Shown here in pieces: positions 57,850 through 64,000 of a stretch of DNA of 64,000 nt. The stretch covers positions 100,076 through 164,075 of the forward strand of contig JAHYJE010000002.1 of NCBI GenBank assembly GCA_019429105.1, written 5' to 3'. The DNA is from Syntrophobacterales bacterium (GTDB taxonomy: Bacteria > Desulfobacterota > Syntrophia > Syntrophales > UBA5619). Each line of letters opens with the position of its first letter. The first letter of the stretch is position 1. Both the position numbers and the translations under genes were made by a program. Below the pieces are notes generated by a model that did no database searches, was not told where the DNA came from, and saw only the letters and a list, made by a program, of their open reading frames with translations.

Positions 57850-60800
57850 ATGAAACTGAAAAGACTGGAAATAATTGGTTTTAAATCATTCCGGGACAAG
57901 GTTGTCCTTGATTTCTCGCCCGGGATCAGCGGCATCGTCGGCCCCAACGGCTGCGGCAAAAGCAATATCGCCGATGCCATCCGCTGGGTCATGGGGGAGC
58001 AACGGGTCAAGACCCTGCGCGGCAAAAAGATGGACGACGTCATCTTTAACGGCTCAGAGGAAGCCTCTGCGGTCGGAATGGCGGAGGTCTCAATGATCCT
58101 TGCCGCCGACGAGAACAAGTTCCCCGGCAACTACGCCGACAGCAGCGAAGTGATGATCACCCGCCGCATCTTCCGCGAAGCGGAAAGCGAATACACCATC
58201 AACAAGGTCCCCTGCCGCCTTCTCGACGTCCGGGAATTTTTCATGGGCACAGGCATCGGCGCCAGAACCTACTCGCTTGTCGAACAGAACAGTGTCGCCT
58301 CGCTTGTCGAGGCCAAACCTGAAGAAAGACGGCAATTTATAGAAGAGGCGGCCGGCATCTCCAAATACAAGAGCCGCAAGGAATTCGCCCTCCGCAAGAT
58401 GGAGGCCACCCAGGAAAACATCCTCCGCGTCAACGATATCCTGCGCGAGGTAAAGGCCCAATTAAACGGCTTGTCCCGCCAGGCCAAAAGGGCCGAACAA
58501 TATAAAGCCTTAAAACAATCCCTGAAAGACGCCGAGCTGAAGGTCGCCCTGCAAACCTGTTTTGAGCTCGACGAAGCGCGAATCGCCCGCGAAGAGGAGA
58601 AAATCGCCCTCCAGGACAAAATTACCGGACTGCGCACAAGGTTGCTCTCGCTGGAAACAGCGCGGGAGGAACTGAAGACGGACGTCATGGAACAAGAAGC
58701 CCTTATCTTCGCCTTTCAGGAAAAACTTTACGCAACCCGCAACGTCATCAGCAGCAGGGAACAGGCAATCGAGTATTCCCGCCGGAAAATAGCCGATCTT
58801 TCGTCAAAAAGGCTCAAGGACATCGAGCAGATTGCCGCTTTGAAACGAAAAGCGGAGGTGTCCGGAGACGAAATAGCCGCCCTTTGCAATTCCGTCCAGG
58901 AAGCGGAAAGAATCCTTGACAATCTCCGCAAAGAAACCGCGGCGGCCGCCGGCGCCCTCGAGGAACTGCGGCGGATGGATCAGACCTGCCGCCAGGCGAT
59001 CGAGACCAGAAAGGGGCGATACGTTGATCTGGCTGCCGAGAAAGCCCGAATCAAGAATACGCTCATGGGCCTTGTCCGGATGGACGAAGACCTGAAAAAA
59101 AGGGAAGAACGCGAGATCAGCGAGATCGAAGCAAACAAAAAAAAATCCGAGGAACTTCAGCGGCTGCGGGAAAGGATAACAGCCGGGCTTGCTGCCGACC
59201 AGGCAAGGCACGCCGAACTTTTGGAACAGAAAGAGGAGTTAACCGCAACGATCGAGGACGCCCGTCGGGAGCTTGTCCGGGCGGAAGCGAAGATAGCGGC
59301 GCTGCGCGAAGGCTACAGCGGCAAATCCACGCGCCTCTCTTCGCTTAAAGAATTCGCCGAGAACTATGAAGGCTGCAACGAGGGGGTAAAGTCGCTTTTG
59401 GCCGGCGACCCCCAAAAGGACAGCCCGGACTCCTTCCGGGGCTCGTTCCTGGGGCTTGTAGCCGACGTGATCAGCGTTCCCAGGGAGTATGAGGCGGCGG
59501 TCGAGGCCCTCCTCGGGGAAAAACTGCAATACATCGTGGTAAAGAATCAGGAAGAAGGCATTCAGGCTATCGAATATCTGAAGGGCGCGTCCCTGGGAAG
59601 GGGCAGCTTTGCCCCCCTGGAGATTCGCCTCGGCCGCCCCCGGGAAGCGCACGCAGATTACGTCCACCTCCAGGAAACCTTTCCGCTGATCGATCTGCTT
59701 ACAATCCGGGAGGATTGCCGGCCAATCATCAACGAGCTTTTGGGCGACACGCTCGTGATCCCGAATTTGCAGGACGGCGTCAACATATGGAGGCAAAACG
59801 GTTTCCGCGGAACATTTGTCACCGCGGAAGGGGATGTCATCAGCCCCGGCGGCATTCTTTCCGGCGGAAGCGCCAGCGGGAAGGAACGGAGTCTGCTCGG
59901 CAATCGCCGGGAAATATCGGAACTAAGCGACGAAGTCGCGCAACTCCAGAAAAGCCTTCAGGAAAATCAGGAAGCAAGGGAGAAGATCACCGCCCTGATC
60001 GCTCAGACGGATGAGGGGCTGCTGCGCCTCCGGTCGGAAACCCACCTGACCGAGCTTAGGATAAACGGCCTGGGCAAGGACCGGGAGCGCTACGACAGCG
60101 AGCTTGGCCATATCGAGGAACGCCTCCAGGCGCTTGTCTTCAATCGCGAAACCATCGCCGCGGATGCAGCCGAAACGAAGAAGAAAATTTCCCTTTATGA
60201 AGGGGAGATGACCGCCCTTGTCGAAAAAGAGACACAGCTCCGCGAGGCTATGGCTGCCGAACAAAAGCGCGCCGATTCCGTTCGCGATCAGCGTGAAGAA
60301 TGCGAACGGTCGATGACCGAAAAAAAGGTGCGTCTTGCCACCCTCGAGGGAAAATATAACGCCGACAAACAGACCCTGTCCCGTCTGGAAAAATCCGTTG
60401 TCGATAATGACGGCGAGATTGCCTCCCGCCAGGCCGATGCCAACAATTGCGAACAGGAAGAGCGGGAGCTTGCACAGCAGATAGAAACAGAAAAAGGGAC
60501 ACTGCAGGGGCTCTATGGCGAAAACGAGACCATTGCCCTGAATCTTTCCCAAAAGCGTGATCTGCAGCAGGAAAAGGAGGCTCTGCTCCGGAGTCGGGAG
60601 ACGGAAATCCACGAGACCAAGAAAGACCTTGACACGCAGCTCCGCGATGAAACGGCACTGGACATTGCCCTCCGGGAGACGCAGATGCAAGCGGAAAACC
60701 TGCGGCAAAACATGGAAGAAAAACACGGCGTCGCTCTTGTGGATCTGCTGCCCCAGTTCTCGCCGCTGAATGATGAGGAAATAGCCGACGCGGCAACCGT

Positions 60801-61425
60801 TCTTGCCAGGGAAAGGCGGGCGATCGATAATTTCGGCGAGGTAAATCTGCTCGCGCTTTCCGAACACGAGGAATTAAAAACCCGCTTTGAGTTTTTGACG
60901 GCCCAGATCGCCGATCTCAACGCCTCCCTGGAGGCCCTGAAGCAAACAATCTCCCGCATCAATACGATAACCAGGCAGCGCTTCTCCGAGACTTTTGACG
61001 GCATCAATGGCTGCTTCCAGGAGGTATTCTCCCGCCTTTTTCCCGGCGGCCGAGCGAAGCTGAAGATGACCGACGAAAACAACCTGCTGGAGACGGGGGT
61101 TGATATTGAAATCCGCATCCCGGGGAAATTTACGCAGAATGTAACGCTGCTTTCGGGGGGAGAAAAATCGCTGTCGGCAATTGCCCTGATTTTCTCCATC
61201 CTCCTCTACCGTCCCGTGCCCTTTATTTTACTGGACGAAGCCGACGCGGCCCTGGACGACACCAACATCTCCCTCTTCAACCGCCTGGTGAAGGATACCG
61301 CCGCCCATTCGCAGATACTGATGATAACCCATAGCAAAAAATCAATGGAAATCGCCGACAGCCTCTACGGCGTCACGATCAGGGAAAAAGGCCTATCCTC
61401 GCTGGTTTCTGTCTCCCTGACATGA
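57850..61425 (+). CDS. smc: Chromosome segregation ATPase SMC
   Basis: A 1191-residue SMC protein that compacts and segregates chromosomes as a dimer with ScpA and ScpB. The N-terminal Walker A is GPNGCGKSNIADAIRWVMGEQ-like. Long coiled coils (about 165-500 and 670-1010) flank the hinge (about 515-640). The C-terminal head has LLSGGEKSLSAIAL and Walker B FILLDEADAALDD. The start lies ten bases after amrS with no clear ribosome site, suggesting coupling. Confidence 0.97.
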   Translation: MKLKRLEIIGFKSFRDKVVLDFSPGISGIVGPNGCGKSNIADAIRWVMGEQRVKTLRGKKMDDVIFNGSEEASAVGMAEVSMILAADENKFPGNYADSSEVMITRRIFREAESEYTINKVPCRLLDVREFFMGTGIGARTYSLVEQNSVASLVEAKPEERRQFIEEAAGISKYKSRKEFALRKMEATQENILRVNDILREVKAQLNGLSRQAKRAEQYKALKQSLKDAELKVALQTCFELDEARIAREEEKIALQDKITGLRTRLLSLETAREELKTDVMEQEALIFAFQEKLYATRNVISSREQAIEYSRRKIADLSSKRLKDIEQIAALKRKAEVSGDEIAALCNSVQEAERILDNLRKETAAAAGALEELRRMDQTCRQAIETRKGRYVDLAAEKARIKNTLMGLVRMDEDLKKREEREISEIEANKKKSEELQRLRERITAGLAADQARHAELLEQKEELTATIEDARRELVRAEAKIAALREGYSGKSTRLSSLKEFAENYEGCNEGVKSLLAGDPQKDSPDSFRGSFLGLVADVISVPREYEAAVEALLGEKLQYIVVKNQEEGIQAIEYLKGASLGRGSFAPLEIRLGRPREAHADYVHLQETFPLIDLLTIREDCRPIINELLGDTLVIPNLQDGVNIWRQNGFRGTFVTAEGDVISPGGILSGGSASGKERSLLGNRREISELSDEVAQLQKSLQENQEAREKITALIAQTDEGLLRLRSETHLTELRINGLGKDRERYDSELGHIEERLQALVFNRETIAADAAETKKKISLYEGEMTALVEKETQLREAMAAEQKRADSVRDQREECERSMTEKKVRLATLEGKYNADKQTLSRLEKSVVDNDGEIASRQADANNCEQEERELAQQIETEKGTLQGLYGENETIALNLSQKRDLQQEKEALLRSRETEIHETKKDLDTQLRDETALDIALRETQMQAENLRQNMEEKHGVALVDLLPQFSPLNDEEIADAATVLARERRAIDNFGEVNLLALSEHEELKTRFEFLTAQIADLNASLEALKQTISRINTITRQRFSETFDGINGCFQEVFSRLFPGGRAKLKMTDENNLLETGVDIEIRIPGKFTQNVTLLSGGEKSLSAIALIFSILLYRPVPFILLDEADAALDDTNISLFNRLVKDTAAHSQILMITHSKKSMEIADSLYGVTIREKGLSSLVSVSLT

Positions 61426-61451
61426 AAAATTAATAAAGGACGGACGAATAG

Positions 61452-62390
61452 ATGGAAGAAAAAAACGGGAAAAAGGGATTTTTTGACCGGCTGAAGACAG
61501 GACTTGCCAAAACCCGCAAGCTGCTGATGACCGACGTTGACGATCTCATCCTCGGCAGCAAGCAGATCGATCAGGCGCTTTACGACGAGCTGGAAGAGCG
61601 GATGATTGTCGCCGATGTCGGACCGGCCTTTACCGGCGAGCTGATTAAATCACTGCAAGAAAAGGTAAAACGCAGGGAACTCGCCTCCCCGGAGATCCTG
61701 CGCGGGGCGCTTCGGGAAACCATGCGGGAGATACTCCTGAAGAACGAGGCCCCGCTGAAAATGCCCCATGGGCAAATCTATACAATCATGGTGGTCGGGG
61801 TAAACGGCTCCGGCAAAACGACCACCGCCGGCAAGCTCGCCCATAATTTCAAGGATGATGGATACCCGGTTACGCTGGTCGCGGCAGACACCTTTCGCGC
61901 CGCGGCCGTTGAGCAGTTGGAGCTCTGGGCAAAACGGGCGGACGTCCGGATCGTCCGGCAAGCTGCCAACGCCGACCCCGCCGCCGTCGTCTTCGACGCC
62001 ATGCGCCTTGCGAAGGCTGACAATCCCGGGGTGATCATTGTCGATACTGCCGGACGTCTCCACACCAAAATAAACCTGATGGAAGAACTAAAAAAGATGA
62101 AACGGATCATGGAGCGGGAACTCCCCGGCGCCCCCGATGAGGTTCTGCTCGTCCTCGATGCGACAACCGGCCAAAACGCCATCGCCCAGGCCCGGATGTT
62201 CAAGGACGAAATCGGCGTCACCGGCCTGATTCTGACAAAACTCGACGGAACGGCAAAAGGCGGCGTTGTCATCCGCATCGCCAAGGAACTGGGCATTCCG
62301 CTGCGTTACATCGGCGTCGGCGAGCAGATTGACGACCTTCAACCCTTTTGCGCCGAGGAGTTCATCGACGCCCTCTTCGAAAAGGAATAA
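61452..62390 (+). CDS. ftsY: Signal recognition particle receptor FtsY
   Basis: A 312-residue SRP-family GTPase that docks ribosome-SRP complexes at the membrane. It has GVNGSGKTTTAGKLA, DTFRAAAVEQL, the DTAGR switch and TKLDGTAKGG. The acidic N-terminal A domain of E. coli FtsY is absent, as in many bacteria. The order smc, ftsY is common in deltaproteobacteria. Confidence 0.97.
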   Translation: MEEKNGKKGFFDRLKTGLAKTRKLLMTDVDDLILGSKQIDQALYDELEERMIVADVGPAFTGELIKSLQEKVKRRELASPEILRGALRETMREILLKNEAPLKMPHGQIYTIMVVGVNGSGKTTTAGKLAHNFKDDGYPVTLVAADTFRAAAVEQLELWAKRADVRIVRQAANADPAAVVFDAMRLAKADNPGVIIVDTAGRLHTKINLMEELKKMKRIMERELPGAPDEVLLVLDATTGQNAIAQARMFKDEIGVTGLILTKLDGTAKGGVVIRIAKELGIPLRYIGVGEQIDDLQPFCAEEFIDALFEKE

Positions 62391-62396
62391 ATATTC

Positions 62397-63296
62397 TTGA
62401 AAACAGCGCCTCTTGTCTTTGGTCTGGGGCAATGCTCCCTCGATTACATAGGCAAAATAGATGTTTATCCGCCGCCGGACGCAAAATGCGAATTCACCGG
62501 CATGGTTGTTCAGGGGGGAGGCCCCGTGGCAACAGCCCTGGTAGCTCTTCGCCGCTGGGGTCTGCCCTGCTATATGGCCGGCAATGTCGGGGATGACAAG
62601 TTTGGCGCAGCTATCCTTGCCTCGCTTGATTCAGAAGGCATTGATACATCCGGGATTATTGCAAGAAAAGGGCATTCCTCCCAGTTTGCGTTTATTGTCA
62701 GCGAGGCCGAAGGCGGCCGTCGCACGATCTTCTGGCAGCGCCCAACCGGCAAACCGCTGCAGCCGGATGAACTGGATTTGGCGGTACTGGGAAAGAGTCG
62801 CATTTTCCACACGGACGGTCTTTTCCGGGAGGCCTCGCTTTTTGCCTGCAAAAAGGCCAAAGAAGCAGGGATTCCGGTGGTTGTCGATGCCGGCACGCTG
62901 CGCGAGGGGATGCTGGATATTGCCCGCTTCAGCGACTGCTTTATCGCCTCGGAAACCTTTTCTCGGTCTCTGGGGCCGGACCCGGTCGAGAGCTGCCGCA
63001 TCCTGGCCGGTCTGGGCGTTAATTTCGCAGGGGTTACGCTGGGCGCAAACGGTTATATCGCCCTTATAAACGGCAGAGTCATTAGAAAACCCGCCTATCC
63101 GTCCCGGGCAATCGACACCACCGGCTGCGGCGACGTCTTCCACGCCGGCGTCATTTACGGCCTTGTCCGGGGATGGTCAGCGGAAAAATGCCTTGACTGC
63201 GGCGCCTGGGCCGCGGCCCTTGCCAGCACAAAAATGGGCGGTAGAAACGGCATCCCCACCCGCCAGGAACTGCATGATAGAAACGCCTTCTTTTAA
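62397..63296 (+). CDS. PfkB-family sugar kinase
   Basis: A 299-residue ribokinase-family kinase with GQCSLDYIGKID at the N-terminus, VVQGGGPVATALVALRRWG and the C-terminal anion-hole/catalytic motif DTTGCGDVFHAG. It lacks features that would name the sugar. It begins with TTG six bases after the ftsY stop, with AAGGA about 11 bases upstream. Confidence 0.88.
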   Translation: MKTAPLVFGLGQCSLDYIGKIDVYPPPDAKCEFTGMVVQGGGPVATALVALRRWGLPCYMAGNVGDDKFGAAILASLDSEGIDTSGIIARKGHSSQFAFIVSEAEGGRRTIFWQRPTGKPLQPDELDLAVLGKSRIFHTDGLFREASLFACKKAKEAGIPVVVDAGTLREGMLDIARFSDCFIASETFSRSLGPDPVESCRILAGLGVNFAGVTLGANGYIALINGRVIRKPAYPSRAIDTTGCGDVFHAGVIYGLVRGWSAEKCLDCGAWAAALASTKMGGRNGIPTRQELHDRNAFF

Positions 63297-63599
63297 TATA
63301 ATCTGCAAGCACTATAAGCAATTTTTTATTGTTTTTTGGTTCTTTGAGCTTGCCTGTAAACTTCGCCTTTGTCTCTTTTACCGAGCGCAATAACCATAAC
63401 ACATATTTCTTGGTCGATTACAGCGCTGATCGGGCAATGAGCCGACGACAATCCAAAGAGTCCAAGGGACACTGAAGAGCAAGCGGTCCAAACCCACATC
63501 CGGGGCCGACCAGAAGAGGACAATAAAAAAGAAAAAGTGATCCTCCGCCGATCACAACGGCAAGAACCATTGTCAGCCATGAAATAAAATCCCTTGTCG
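63297..63599. other. Intergenic region with decayed toxin-like remnant
   Basis: No intact gene. On the minus strand, the end of a frame finishing at 63326 resembles the C-terminus of a RelE/ParE-type toxin. No clear terminator follows the kinase gene. Confidence 0.4.
63326..63430 (-). pseudogene. Possible remnant of a RelE/ParE-family toxin
   Basis: The minus strand encodes AVIDQEICVMVIALGKRDKGEVYR before its stop region; the VxVxxxGKR..EVYR ending is typical of RelE-type toxins. The upstream part is not in the same frame (RRLIARSAL lies in another), so the gene looks decayed. No antitoxin gene is seen. The match is short. Confidence 0.35.
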
Positions 63600-64000
63600 T
63601 CACAGGGCGATTGCTTTCCCGTAATCAAGGCTCTCGTAAGGGCGGCAGTCCTTGAACTCATCGGGAAGCCCGATGGCGACGATGGCTAAAACCCGGAGCG
63701 GGCTTTCGATGCCCAGGATGTTTCTCACATAATCCTCGGAGCTCACATCGGCGCTTTGCCTCCGGTTTCTCAACTGAATCCAGCAGCTCCCCAGATTCAG
63801 GCTTGCCGCGGTCAGGTGCACGATAGTCGCGGCAATGGAACAATCCTCAATCCACACGTCGGATGCGGTTTCATCGCCACAGACCACCACCGCGAGGGCA
63901 GCGTCTTTCAGAAACGCGGAACCGCTGTCCTTGCTGCGGGACAGCTTCTCGATAACCCCGGCATCCTGCACGAAGTAAAATTTCCACGGCTTGACTCCCC
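63600..64000 (-). CDS. Nitroreductase-family flavoprotein (copy 2, 5' end outside window)
   Basis: The C-terminal 133 codons of a second nitroreductase gene, cut by the window edge. From about 63780 to 64000 only about four bases differ from the first copy (52625-52848), and the last 130 bases are identical. The 3' part (63600-63780) is clearly more divergent. Both copies are on the minus strand. LNLGSCWIQLRN and VIEKLSRSKDSGSAF are as in copy 1. Confidence 0.85.
   Translation of the reverse strand, partial: GVKPWKFYFVQDAGVIEKLSRSKDSGSAFLKDAALAVVVCGDETASDVWIEDCSIAATIVHLTAASLNLGSCWIQLRNRRQSADVSSEDYVRNILGIESPLRVLAIVAIGLPDEFKDCRPYESLDYGKAIAL

Overview
The window looks like a chromosomal segment of an anaerobic deltaproteobacterium (Desulfobacterota), most likely a Syntrophales/Syntrophus-like fermenter or syntroph. 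This rests on gene content: a K+-dependent membrane pyrophosphatase, a large CoA-ester beta-oxidation island, ferredoxin-dependent 2-oxoacid oxidoreductase with succinyl-CoA synthetase, TRAP transporters, sigma-54 regulation and a mercury-methylation pair (hgcAB). The assignment is inferred; no 16S rRNA is present.

Layout. 1-4.4 kb: the end of an elongation factor G gene, a GAF-GAF-AAA+-Fis sigma-54 activator, a convergent MFS transporter broken by a one-base frameshift but with a well-formed -24/-12 promoter, and a non-coding stretch holding a possible small gene and terminators. 4.4-14.1 kb: housekeeping genes on the minus strand: hppA, pth, rplY, prs, tRNA-Gln(UUG), ispE, a DUF1844 gene, htpX and clpB. 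14.2-16.8 kb: a plus-strand cassette of hgcA, hgcB and a QueG-like iron-sulfur protein behind a good sigma-70 promoter. 16.9-17.5 kb: a periplasmic rhodanese and a MITE-like inverted-repeat element.

17.5-32.4 kb (minus strand): an acyl-CoA catabolic island. It has an acyl-CoA dehydrogenase, a beta-keto acid cleavage enzyme (BKACE), three separate 3-hydroxyacyl-CoA dehydrogenases plus one fused to enoyl-CoA hydratase, one canonical and one catalytically degenerate thiolase, a DctPQM TRAP importer and an acyl-CoA ligase. Together they could import a carboxylic acid, activate it and oxidise it. 32.7-42.6 kb: a PAS-LuxR regulator and a sugar-acid or hydroxy-acid cluster (SerA-like dehydrogenase, DapA-family lyase, HpcH/HpaI aldolase, UxaA/GarD dehydratase, zinc alcohol dehydrogenase), a second acyl-CoA synthetase and an Ldh2-type dehydrogenase.

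42.8-52.2 kb (minus strand): a TAXI-type TRAP system and a 2-oxoglutarate/succinyl-CoA module (sucC, sucD, korA, korB, korC) with an NfnB/GltD-like flavoprotein. 52.4-64 kb: a nitroreductase gene, an IS1380-family element whose transposase is interrupted by two in-frame TAG codons, then plus-strand moaA, a methyltransferase gene, amrS, smc, ftsY and a PfkB kinase gene. The window ends in a second copy of the nitroreductase gene that is nearly identical over part of its length, so the two copies bracket about 11 kb as direct repeats.

The most notable biology is the hgcAB cassette with its QueG-like neighbour, the paired 3-hydroxyacid dehydrogenase and BKACE, the degenerate thiolase, and the inactive-looking but promoter-equipped MFS gene beside a sigma-54 activator.
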